Positions 8,461 to 16,485 of a stretch of DNA of 64,000 nucleotides are shown here, in pieces. The position numbers and the translations under genes are program-made. This DNA comes from Qipengyuania seohaensis (lineage in GTDB: Bacteria > Pseudomonadota > Alphaproteobacteria > Sphingomonadales > Sphingomonadaceae). Each line of letters opens with the position of its first letter. Positions within the stretch are counted from its first letter, which is position 1. The notes under the pieces were generated by a model, which searched no databases, had not been told where the DNA came from, and saw nothing but the letters and a program-made list of their open reading frames with translations. The DNA lies in the NCBI RefSeq assembly GCF_002795865.1, contig NZ_CP024920.1:124001-188000 (forward strand), read 5' to 3'.

Positions 8461-9699
8461 CTACCGGCTGCCACCGATAGCAGTCTGGTAAACTGCCCTG
8501 ACAGCTTTAAGCTTCAGCAGGTTGAACACACCCGCCACTGCCAACAAGGCAAGCGCAGCCCCATGAATTCCGGCCCACATCGAGGCGGGGATCAATGCAG
8601 CCATGAGGGTCACTGCAAATCCGACATTCAGCACCGAATAGGCATTGGCTGCACCTGCGCTATTGAGGACGGTCGAAAGGAAGTCGCCGACGAACCGTAC
8701 GATGGTCGCTACGATAATCGTCGCGCCGAATACCGGCGCCCAAGGGAAATTTGCTTGGGGGAAATAGGTATGGACCAAGAATACAAAGGCATAGATACCC
8801 GCACCAAGAACGGACCCCGAGACCATAACGATTGCTGCCAACTGCCTGATTTGTTTCTTCCAGGCCACGACGTCTTCCCTGTGAAGCTGGATCAGTTTCG
8901 GCAATGACGGAGTGATGATCGCCGCTTGGATGAGGGTCTGGGCAACATTGGCGAAGCTCCAAAAAAACACGAATATCCCCAACTCGCGCTCGTCCACTGT
9001 GCCCGAGAGGATGAACCGGTCTCCGAACGCGATCAGGACCAGTGCGAGGTCACTCGGCCAGATGCGCAGGCCATCCTTGATGGTCGCGCGCGACCAGCCT
9101 TCTCCCATAGAGCCGGAGCTTCGCAGACGGCTGCCAAGAACTGCGAAGACGATTATGATGTTAGCGACCTGCCCGGCTATCCAGCAGGCGAGAATGGTCT
9201 GCAAGTTGGCATATTCGGGCGAATATCCGGCCAGACCGACAGCGACCGGAATCCAGAACGCGCTTCGCATCGCGAGACTGAAGTTCGCCAGCACATTGAA
9301 GCGCAGCGCGGTCAGCGCGATGTAAATATCCATTCCCAGAGCCTCGCCCCATAGGATCGCGGCGATGAACAAGACGAGGGCGAGAGGCATGCCTGCCTCC
9401 GATATGGCAAACGGAAGCCCTGTGATGGTTGCCAGAAGCAGGACGGCCAGCGTGAAACCCATACGGCTGCGGATGATTCCGACCTGCCGTTCTTCGTCGG
9501 AACCCACGATCGCGCGGGCCATGTGGAAGTTGAGTCCGAAGCCGAAAAGCGCAGGTGCCAATGCTCCGAGCCCGAGCACTAGCCCGAACTGCCCCATCGC
9601 CTCAAGACCGAGATTGGCCGTAATGAAGATCGTCAGCGCGAAGCGCATAGCGATCGCCGTCAGGCGAATGCTCGCAATACTTCCGCCCACTCGCCACAT
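8461..9699 (-). CDS. Wzx-like polysaccharide flippase / MATE-MOP family membrane protein
   Basis: A 412-aa integral membrane protein with roughly ten to twelve hydrophobic segments spread over its whole length (for example FALTIFITANLGLEAMGQFG and VLFIAAILWGEALGMDIYI). The pattern and locus fit the oligosaccharide flippase (Wzx/RfbX, MOP superfamily) that moves undecaprenyl-linked repeat units across the inner membrane. It is transcribed opposite to gmd-fcl, with its stop only three bases from the fcl stop, and divergently from the GT4 gene to its right across an 83-base gap. Assignment rests on topology and neighbourhood, because Wzx proteins have little sequence signature. Confidence 0.75.
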   Translation of the reverse strand: MWRVGGSIASIRLTAIAMRFALTIFITANLGLEAMGQFGLVLGLGALAPALFGFGLNFHMARAIVGSDEERQVGIIRSRMGFTLAVLLLATITGLPFAISEAGMPLALVLFIAAILWGEALGMDIYIALTALRFNVLANFSLAMRSAFWIPVAVGLAGYSPEYANLQTILACWIAGQVANIIIVFAVLGSRLRSSGSMGEGWSRATIKDGLRIWPSDLALVLIAFGDRFILSGTVDERELGIFVFFWSFANVAQTLIQAAIITPSLPKLIQLHREDVVAWKKQIRQLAAIVMVSGSVLGAGIYAFVFLVHTYFPQANFPWAPVFGATIIVATIVRFVGDFLSTVLNSAGAANAYSVLNVGFAVTLMAALIPASMWAGIHGAALALLAVAGVFNLLKLKAVRAVYQTAIGGSR

Positions 9700-9782
9700 C
9701 GCAACCGCATTCCTTGATCCAAGTCCTCTGTCCGCCTAGAGGTCCGCCACGATTTCGCAAGCATTCACCAAGAGTTTTCCAA

Positions 9783-10853
9783 GTGATCTATCTCAATGCC
9801 CGTTTCACCGGGCAAGGCATGACCGGTGTGCAGCGCGTTGCCTATGAACTGGGGCGCAGGGTACTGGAACGCCGACCGGACATGCGCGCTCTGGCTCCGG
9901 TCGGGCCGCTTTCCGAGTATGCCTTGCCCGCCCAAGTGATCCCCTCCCCACTTCCCGCAGCGGGCGGGCATTTCTGGGAACAGGTCATTTTGCGCGGAAA
10001 GGTCGGCAGTGACGATCTGCTGGTCAATCTCTGCAGCACCGCGCCGGTCGGGGTGAAGCGCCAGATCGTCATGATGCACGACGTCAATTACCAGCTCGGC
10101 CCCAAGGGATATTCGCGCAAGTTCCGCTATTGGTACACCGCGCTTCAAGGACAACTGGTCAAGCGCGCCACCATTTGCACCGTATCGCACTGGTCCGCCA
10201 AGGAAATCGCCAAAACCTTCGATATCCCGGTCGACAGCATCACGGTGATTCCGAACGCTGCAGGTCACCTCGACGATGTCGAGGCCGATCCGGCAACCTG
10301 CGCGCGGTACGGCATCGATGGGCGCCCCTATGTCCTGTGCGTGGGAAGCGCCAATCCCAACAAGAATTTCGACACCGCCCTCGCGGCCTATGCCGGGCTG
10401 GAAAATCCGCCCTTCGACCTCGTCATCGTGGGCGGCAGCAATCCGAAGATATTTCAGGCCGAAATGTCGATGGTGAGCAAGCCCAACGTGCATCGTCTCC
10501 CGCGGATAAGCGATGCCGAACTCAAGGCGGTCTTCCAGGGAGCGAGTGCCTTCGTGATGCCGTCATTTCTCGAAGGCTTCGGCATTCCGGCAATCGAGGC
10601 CATGCATCTCGGCGTACCCGTCATCGCGGCCCGGGCATCCGCCCTCCCCGAAGTTTGCGCAGATGCGGCGCTATACTTCGATCCGCAAGATGCATCCGAA
10701 CTCGCACAGGCGATGAACGCGCTTACTTCGGACGCAAGTCTGCACGCGGACCTCGTGGCGCGCGGATATCGCAACGTGGCGAGATACGACTGGGATAGTT
10801 CCGCAGATCAACTGGACCAATTGATCGAGCGTGCCTACGGCAAGGTACAATAA
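9783..10853 (+). CDS. Glycosyltransferase family 4 protein
   Basis: A retaining GT-B glycosyltransferase of about 356 aa. The N-terminal acceptor domain starts VIYLNARFTGQGMTGVQRVA with the glycine-rich GT4 opening. The C-terminal nucleotide-sugar domain contains RPYVLCVGSANPNKNFDTAL and the E-x7-E region MPSFLEGFGIPAIEAMHLG. GTG at 9783 is preferred because it places the first beta strand at the N-terminus; an ATG at 9714 would add 23 Pro/Arg-rich residues. Donor and acceptor sugars cannot be deduced. It is the first of four co-directional genes running into the spike-base pair. Confidence 0.88.
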   Translation: MIYLNARFTGQGMTGVQRVAYELGRRVLERRPDMRALAPVGPLSEYALPAQVIPSPLPAAGGHFWEQVILRGKVGSDDLLVNLCSTAPVGVKRQIVMMHDVNYQLGPKGYSRKFRYWYTALQGQLVKRATICTVSHWSAKEIAKTFDIPVDSITVIPNAAGHLDDVEADPATCARYGIDGRPYVLCVGSANPNKNFDTALAAYAGLENPPFDLVIVGGSNPKIFQAEMSMVSKPNVHRLPRISDAELKAVFQGASAFVMPSFLEGFGIPAIEAMHLGVPVIAARASALPEVCADAALYFDPQDASELAQAMNALTSDASLHADLVARGYRNVARYDWDSSADQLDQLIERAYGKVQ

Positions 10854-10955
10854 CTGTCGGTTGGCCCGGACCTTACGTTCAGCCTGGCGCCTTGTTTAAT
10901 TGGCTAGACCGGACGAGCACTGCCGCGACTGGCAAGAAATACTGGAGCAAATGAA

Positions 10956-12104
10956 TTGTCCCGCGACTACGATGGCAAGGTAGCGATCGTCCATGACTGG
11001 TTCCCGGTCATATCTGGTGCCGAGCGCGTCGTAGAGCAGTTCAACCTGCTCTATCCGCAGGCGGGCATCTACAGCCTGTTCGATTTCCTCACCGACGCTC
11101 AAAGAGCCGAAATCCTCGGCGACAAGGCAATCCACACGAGCAACCTCAACCGGCTGCCTGGGGTCAGCAAGTACTACCGTAGCCTTATCCTGCCTTGCAC
11201 TCAGGCGATCGAACGGTTCGACCTGTCCTCCTACGATCTCGTGGTATCCTCCAGTGCGGCCCTGGCGAAGGGGGTCATAACTGGCCCGAACCAGCTTCAT
11301 GTTGCCTATGTTCACAGCCCTGCCCGCTATGCCTGGGACCTGACCCACGAGTATATCGACAATATGTCGGGCACCTTCGGCGGCGTGAAGCGCGCGATCG
11401 CGCATTCGATGATGCACCGGTTCCGCAAATGGGATGCGCGCACTCCCAATCTCGTCGATCAGTTCGTCGCCAACTCCGATTTCATCCGCCGCCGGATCTG
11501 GAAGATTTACCGGCGCGAAGCCGAAGTCGTCTATCCGCCAGTCAATGTTGCGGACTTCGTGCCAAGCGAAGAGCCCAAGGAAGATTTCTTCCTCTTTGCC
11601 TCGCGCCTCGTCCCTTACAAGCGCGCCCCGATGGTGGTCGAAGCCTTCAACCGTCGACCCGATCTGAAACTCGTCGTGGTCGGCGGCGGCCCTGAACTCG
11701 ACCGGGTGCGCTCCTTGGCAGGACCCAATGTCGAAGTTCGCGGTCACGTTTCCTTCGCCGAGTTGCAGCGGCTGATGCAGAAGGCGCGCGCGTTTGTATT
11801 CGCCGCGCTGGAAGATTTCGGCATCGCGCCGGTCGAGGCACAGGCTTGCGGCACACCGGTGATCGCACTTGGCAAGGGCGGTACCGCCGAAACTGTCATT
11901 CCCCTGGGTTCGTCCGGCGCCAGCGGCGTGCTGTACGGGGAACAGACGCTGGAAGCACTGCTGGCAGCTATCGATACTTTCGTGGCGGAAGGCGCATCCA
12001 TCTCGTCAGAGGATTGCCGTGCGAATGCGGAACGCTTCTCGATCGAGGCGTTCCGGCAGAACTTCAGGAACACCGTATCGCGCGCCTTTGCCAATCACGG
12101 CTAG
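10956..12104 (+). CDS. Glycosyltransferase family 4 protein (WbaZ-like)
   Basis: A 382-aa GT-B glycosyltransferase. The N-terminal part KVAIVHDWFPVISGAERVVE and HVAYVHSPARYAWDLTHEY resembles WbaZ/mannosyltransferase-type GT4 enzymes. The C-terminal donor domain has YFLFASRLVPYKRAP-like spacing (DFFLFASRLVPYKRAPMVVE) and the E-x7-E motif LEDFGIAPVEAQACGTPVIA. The start is TTG at 10956, preceded by GGAG about nine bases upstream; the ATG five bases earlier is out of frame. It probably adds one sugar of the repeat unit on the cytoplasmic face of the inner membrane. Sugar specificity is unknown. Confidence 0.88.
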   Translation: MSRDYDGKVAIVHDWFPVISGAERVVEQFNLLYPQAGIYSLFDFLTDAQRAEILGDKAIHTSNLNRLPGVSKYYRSLILPCTQAIERFDLSSYDLVVSSSAALAKGVITGPNQLHVAYVHSPARYAWDLTHEYIDNMSGTFGGVKRAIAHSMMHRFRKWDARTPNLVDQFVANSDFIRRRIWKIYRREAEVVYPPVNVADFVPSEEPKEDFFLFASRLVPYKRAPMVVEAFNRRPDLKLVVVGGGPELDRVRSLAGPNVEVRGHVSFAELQRLMQKARAFVFAALEDFGIAPVEAQACGTPVIALGKGGTAETVIPLGSSGASGVLYGEQTLEALLAAIDTFVAEGASISSEDCRANAERFSIEAFRQNFRNTVSRAFANHG

Positions 12105-12188
12105 TCTCGGCCGCTTTCTGACTATTTCGTTTTCCTACAACCACTTCGTCTGATTATTGGCGCAGCTCCCTGAACAAGGAGCAGCCAG

Positions 12189-12452
12189 ATGGACAGATTC
12201 GAAGACTTTCGCGACAGCGTCGGGCACCCGTCGCGCTCGCCTTTCCCGATTGCGCCCAGCGACGACGACGCATTGCCCCTCGTTCCGAAGGGCATCTATG
12301 TCGGGACCGGCGGAGATGTCACCCTTCGGGGGGTCGATGGTGATCAGGACGTCACCTACCGCAACCTGCCCGACGCCAGCTGCATTGCGGTACGGGCAGG
12401 TTTCGTCCGCGCGACCGGGACTACCGCAACCGATCTGATTGCGGAGGTCTGA
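12189..12452 (+). CDS. GTA/phage spike base protein, RCAP_Rcc01079 (GhsA) family
   Basis: An 87-aa protein matching what I know of the RcGTA head-spike base family: APSDDDALPLVPKGIYVGTG, then GDVTLRG, a short turn, ITYRNLP-like VTYRNLPDAS, a VR strand and the conserved end VRATGTTATDLIAEV. In Rhodobacter capsulatus the homologue (rcc01079, GhsA) anchors a spike fibre to the particle head, and the spike binds the cell capsule. An AAGGAG Shine-Dalgarno stands eight bases before the ATG. It ends two bases before the next gene. No other capsid, portal, terminase or tail gene occurs in the window, so it is either the detached spike locus of a GTA encoded elsewhere or a relic. The family call comes from memory of the pattern and should be confirmed by profile search. 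Confidence 0.8.
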   Translation: MDRFEDFRDSVGHPSRSPFPIAPSDDDALPLVPKGIYVGTGGDVTLRGVDGDQDVTYRNLPDASCIAVRAGFVRATGTTATDLIAEV

Positions 12453-12454
12453 GC

Positions 12455-13924
12455 ATGAGGACGAGCGGCGCAATCGGCGGGGCAAATCCCGCATCACTTT
12501 CACGACTTGGCACGCCTACCGGCCTGCATTTCGAACCCTTGCATTTGCCGGACGAGTGGCTGGCAGGATGGCGGGTGGCCGAATGGCAACCTGCTGGTTC
12601 GATCGCGTTCGGCGGCGCGCATAATGTTGCAGCGATCGACGAGTCCGCTGCGGATATCTTCGACCGCTTCAGCGACGCACGCGTATTGCCGGGGACTGTT
12701 CTGCACGTTTCTCCCAGCGGGAACGACAGCTCGGGAACGGGTCAGCAGGCCGCGCCTTACCGATCGATCAACAAGGCAATCCGGTCTGCCAACGAGGCAG
12801 GACTGCCAGCAAGGATCATGATCGAAGCCGGCGCCTATTCGCGAGGGGCATGCCCGGGCTTCGCCGGCACCTCGCCCAGTGTCGATATCGCCTTTATCGC
12901 GCACGGCGGACGCGTCGTAACCGGCAGCTGGGATGAGACCGGGAATGCACCGGTCGATACGCAATACCCGAACACCCATGTGGTCGCGACAAGCAGCGTC
13001 GATCGCGTGCTGGACCGGTTGCGCCTGGACCGGGACGGCTTCCACCCGGAGTATATTCGCGTCGCGAGTGCCGCGATCTGCAATCGTGTTCCCGGAAGCT
13101 GGGCCTACCAGGACGGCAAGGCCTATATCCATCGTCACGACGGCGCGCCGGTCACGACCGCCAACACCTATTTCCTCCGGCCTAGCACGGCCGTCTGGTC
13201 CTTCGCATCACCGGTCAGCATCTATCTCGGGGGGAATGACGCCCTTTCCGGCTTCGATACCATCGGAGGCAATACGGGCGCTGCCCTCGTCTACGAAACG
13301 AGCGGATTGCCTGCGCAAATGAAAGCCCTGGTCGTCGAAGGATGCACGTTCCGCTACAATGGCGGCGCATGGTCGGTTCCCTCCGGAGGCAGCGGGGTCC
13401 GCGTGAAGAACCTGCACGGGTTAGCCCTGTTTTCGGATTGCGACGCCAGCAACAACACGCGCGACGGCTTCTCGGCCGGAAACGCCGTTGCCGGCGCGGC
13501 GACCCACATGGTGACGGTGAATTGCCGGGCAATCCGGAACGGTGACCGCGGGGCGGGTTACAACACCTCGCAGTCGGACAATGCCTACACGCTGCATGAC
13601 GACAGCATCGGTCTGGATCTCGCAGGACAATTCCGAGAGACGAGCGGCGGTGGCGTGAGGAACGTGGGGATCTCCATGGGCCTGATGATCGGGACGCATA
13701 TTTCCGACGACCGGGGCGACCGGATGGTTGGCGGCATCGTCGATCCAGGAGCGGTCGTCGCAGACGAGCAATCCCGGATCTGGCTCGACCGGGTAGCTCT
13801 TGCAATGCCGCCCGCGTCTGCCCCGATCAGGATCGCCAGCGGAGCAAAGGTCAGGTGTTACCGGACAGCGGCTTTCCGAAGCCCGCCGCAGGTGCAGGGA
13901 TCGCTCGAGGCTTACCAGGCGTGA
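12455..13924 (+). CDS. Right-handed beta-helix protein, candidate GTA head-spike fibre (GhsB position)
   Basis: A 489-aa protein without a signal peptide. After an N-terminal region of about 80 residues comes LHVSPSGNDSSGTG (83-96) and APYRSINKAIRSANEAG, the usual opening of pectate-lyase-like parallel beta-helices. Turn-rich repeats with Asn/Gly/Asp ladders continue to about residue 430 (for example VEGCTFRYNGGAWSVPSGGS and FSDCDASNNTRDGFSAGNAV). It begins two bases after the spike-base gene with GGAGG inside that gene, so the pair is translationally linked as rcc01079-rcc01080 are. The inferred role is capsule-binding or capsule-cleaving spike; a polysaccharide lyase of the EPS system is the alternative. 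Its last 74 bases overlap, tail to tail, the convergent O-antigen ligase gene. Confidence 0.8.
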   Translation: MRTSGAIGGANPASLSRLGTPTGLHFEPLHLPDEWLAGWRVAEWQPAGSIAFGGAHNVAAIDESAADIFDRFSDARVLPGTVLHVSPSGNDSSGTGQQAAPYRSINKAIRSANEAGLPARIMIEAGAYSRGACPGFAGTSPSVDIAFIAHGGRVVTGSWDETGNAPVDTQYPNTHVVATSSVDRVLDRLRLDRDGFHPEYIRVASAAICNRVPGSWAYQDGKAYIHRHDGAPVTTANTYFLRPSTAVWSFASPVSIYLGGNDALSGFDTIGGNTGAALVYETSGLPAQMKALVVEGCTFRYNGGAWSVPSGGSGVRVKNLHGLALFSDCDASNNTRDGFSAGNAVAGAATHMVTVNCRAIRNGDRGAGYNTSQSDNAYTLHDDSIGLDLAGQFRETSGGGVRNVGISMGLMIGTHISDDRGDRMVGGIVDPGAVVADEQSRIWLDRVALAMPPASAPIRIASGAKVRCYRTAAFRSPPQVQGSLEAYQA

Positions 13925-15290
13925 TCCCGGATGGCGCGGCTGCATAGCCATAGCTTGGCGCCGCACGCGGCCGCGCCCCTTTCCGTTCGATAATCGTGCT
14001 CATCGCCAGGCCGACGCCAACGAGCATCCAGAGAACCGGCATGGTTGAACCGCCGAGCGAATCGCTCGAAGAGTTGCTGATGATGAACAGGATCATGGCG
14101 ACCAGCACGAGACCGGCCGATCGGAAGAGCTGCCTGTTGTAGGCGCTCGCGTGAATTCCGAACGCGAGTTTCTTCGAGACCCTTATAGTCGAGTAGATCA
14201 CCAACAGGAAGAAAGCGACGATCAGGAGAAGACCCAAGATACCGGTTTCCAGCAGGTAATTGATGAAGACGTTGTGCGCGTGGGTGTAGTTGATGCACGC
14301 ATTGGCATTCCCGCCGCCGATCCCGAAAACCGGTTTTTCGAGCATGCAGTTGATCGAGTCCTGCCACATGCCACCACGCGATTGCGTGCTGTCGGCACGG
14401 TCCGGATTGGTGATGAACTCTTGGAGCTTGCGGTAGAAGTAGTTGTTGTAGGTCTTCAGGCCGAAAACGATTGCCGCAAGTCCTGCGACGGCCGCAATCA
14501 GGCCCGCGATGGCGCCGCCAAGCGCCTCTACTGCCCGGCCTTCACGCGCCGGCAACCAGAAGAACACCACCGGGATGATGAGAATTGCCAAGGCGATGTT
14601 CGTCTTCGATCCTGCCGTCACCAGGACGAATAACAAAGCCGCCATCACGACAAGCCACAATTTGCGGTTCAGGAGGCCGGGCAATTGCGCAAGCACCAGA
14701 GCCACCAGCGAGACCATCGCCAGCTGGTTCGGGTGCTCGAAAAAGCCGTTGCTTCGATAGGACCACAGATCCCAGAAAACCAGTTCGCCCAGCGGCTGGT
14801 AGAAATACCCGATCACTAGCGCGGGAACCGTCGCGACCCCGCCATAGAGGAATGCCCGGATGACCTTCCGCAAACGCTCGGCGTCAAGCGTGACGAATTG
14901 CACGAACGAGACGAGGTAGAGAATGCCGAAAACCCAGCGGCTCAGGAACCTGATAGTTAGAACCGGGTCCGGCGCGACAACCATGGATGCCATACCCACA
15001 AGGATCATCGCCGTACTGACCCAGACGATCGGATGCAGGGCCGTGCGGGTCGCACGCGGGATAGCATCACCGAAGACCATCCACTGGAACACGCAGGCGC
15101 TGAAGGCGATGGCGATGAAAATCTGGGTTGCCGAGACCTTGAAGAATTCCGGCCCGATCCCCCAGGTGAACCAGACGGCGAAGGTCGCCACGACGATACT
15201 GACAAATCCAACCCAACTCGAGATCGAGCGATCCGCCTGATCAATCAGCGGCAGGGTTTTCTTTGAGCTATAGGAAGGCGTTTGGTTCAC
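13851..15290 (-). CDS. O-antigen ligase/polymerase family membrane protein (first)
   Basis: A 479-aa inner-membrane protein with ten or more hydrophobic segments and the Wzy_C/O-antigen ligase hallmark: a large periplasmic loop at about residues 280-330 (SRGGMWQDSINCMLEKPVFG, IGGGNANACINYTHAHNVFI) followed by YLLETGILGLLLIVAFF. Such proteins polymerise or ligate lipid-linked repeat units in the periplasm. It is the last gene of the minus-strand EPS block and lies seven bases after the TPR-like gene. The C-terminus is a proline-rich cytoplasmic tail (PGKPRAIPAPAAGFGKPLSG) whose codons overlap the beta-helix gene. Confidence 0.88.
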   Translation of the reverse strand: MNQTPSYSSKKTLPLIDQADRSISSWVGFVSIVVATFAVWFTWGIGPEFFKVSATQIFIAIAFSACVFQWMVFGDAIPRATRTALHPIVWVSTAMILVGMASMVVAPDPVLTIRFLSRWVFGILYLVSFVQFVTLDAERLRKVIRAFLYGGVATVPALVIGYFYQPLGELVFWDLWSYRSNGFFEHPNQLAMVSLVALVLAQLPGLLNRKLWLVVMAALLFVLVTAGSKTNIALAILIIPVVFFWLPAREGRAVEALGGAIAGLIAAVAGLAAIVFGLKTYNNYFYRKLQEFITNPDRADSTQSRGGMWQDSINCMLEKPVFGIGGGNANACINYTHAHNVFINYLLETGILGLLLIVAFFLLVIYSTIRVSKKLAFGIHASAYNRQLFRSAGLVLVAMILFIISNSSSDSLGGSTMPVLWMLVGVGLAMSTIIERKGARPRAAPSYGYAAAPSGITPGKPRAIPAPAAGFGKPLSGNT

Positions 15291-15297
15291 TTCGCCC

Positions 15298-16485
15298 TCA
15301 ATCTAACGGAAGCACGCGAGGATTCGCAATCCAGCGGCTATCGGAAACGCCGCTTGGAGCGAACACGCGGATTTGAGTGAGCATGCATTCCGGTCCGACT
15401 ACGAACAGCCGGTAGAACGAGCCGTCCTCGAAAACGGCAGGGCCGAGTTCCATCGGGCGCGTAGGCAATGCGCAATCGGCCGAAAGCAACAGGTCGGGAC
15501 GCCCAGACACCGCTGCACTGCTGTTCCAGCCCAGCACATATCGTCCCGAGGTAAGCCGGACGTGCTGGTTGGTGAGGTTCTCGGCAGCGAAATTGCGACC
15601 GGTCACAGTGAGCCTGATTTGCCCGTCTTCTTCTGCGATACCGAGAGTCTGCGTGGTACGACGCTCCCGGCGCCATTCGAACGGAGCGCGGCCGCCAAAG
15701 GAGCTTTCCTTGATTGTCGAGAAATCGGCATCCCACAGCCCTGTCTCATCGACCGCTCCGGGCCCGCTCATCGCCGTCCATACTTCCCACCCAAGAAGAG
15801 GATTAACGGCATAGATCCGATCGGTTTCGCGCCGTGCGAATAATTCGGTCGGCCGAAAGTCATTGGAACTTGCTGACCGCAGGATTGGCAAGCGCGCGGC
15901 GATCTCATCCTCTGGAAGTTCGTGTAGCCCGATGATTAGATTGTCGCCCCAGCCCTCACCGGCCGCCATGGCCGCGCCTAGCGCTCTCCGCGAATCAGGA
16001 ACGTCCGCAATAACGACCAGCAATTGCCGGGTCACAGGGCTTCTGGGCTCTGCCCGGACCAGCGCTTCCATCCGGCTTGCGGCGATATCGTATTCGCCAT
16101 TCGCAAGCGCCAGCTGGACCGCGTTGCCCTGTGCCAGCAGATCGCGCCATCCGAGCGAGCTCGCAATCCGGAAGATATCGGCCGAAGCCTGGGCATTGCC
16201 CGCAAGCTGGTGCGCTGTGGCGAGTAGGGACAGGTTAGAGCGTCGAAGCGGGGCGTTGAGAACCAGCCGCTCGGCCGCTTCGAGAGCGGCCGAGCCTTCG
16301 CCATCCTCGATTGCGGAGGCGACCTCGCTACGTGCGTTCGCTATTGCGTAGGGCCACTGCTGGGTGACCGAAATCCCTGCACGGTCGGTCATGGCCGCCA
16401 CCGTGAGAACGGCAGCTGCAGCCAGGCCTGCGAGTAAGCTGGCCTTGCCGATGAGCGACAGGGTTAAATTAGCTGCCATACTCAT
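15298..16485 (-). CDS. Membrane-anchored TPR-like protein of the EPS locus
   Basis: A protein of about 395 aa with one N-terminal membrane segment (LIGKASLLAGLAAAAVLTVA). About 150 residues of short alpha-helical repeats resembling TPRs follow (EGSAALEAAERLVLNAPLRR, LATAHQLAGNAQASADIFRI). The C-terminal half is beta-rich and looks like a carbohydrate-binding module (DFSTIKESSFGGRAPFEWRR to the end). Position between the Wzc-like kinase and the O-antigen ligase suggests a periplasmic scaffold in polymer assembly. ATG at 16485 (or 16479) overlaps the end of the kinase gene by 11-17 bases. I do not recognise a named family. Confidence 0.75.
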   Translation of the reverse strand: MSMAANLTLSLIGKASLLAGLAAAAVLTVAAMTDRAGISVTQQWPYAIANARSEVASAIEDGEGSAALEAAERLVLNAPLRRSNLSLLATAHQLAGNAQASADIFRIASSLGWRDLLAQGNAVQLALANGEYDIAASRMEALVRAEPRSPVTRQLLVVIADVPDSRRALGAAMAAGEGWGDNLIIGLHELPEDEIAARLPILRSASSNDFRPTELFARRETDRIYAVNPLLGWEVWTAMSGPGAVDETGLWDADFSTIKESSFGGRAPFEWRRERRTTQTLGIAEEDGQIRLTVTGRNFAAENLTNQHVRLTSGRYVLGWNSSAAVSGRPDLLLSADCALPTRPMELGPAVFEDGSFYRLFVVGPECMLTQIRVFAPSGVSDSRWIANPRVLPLD

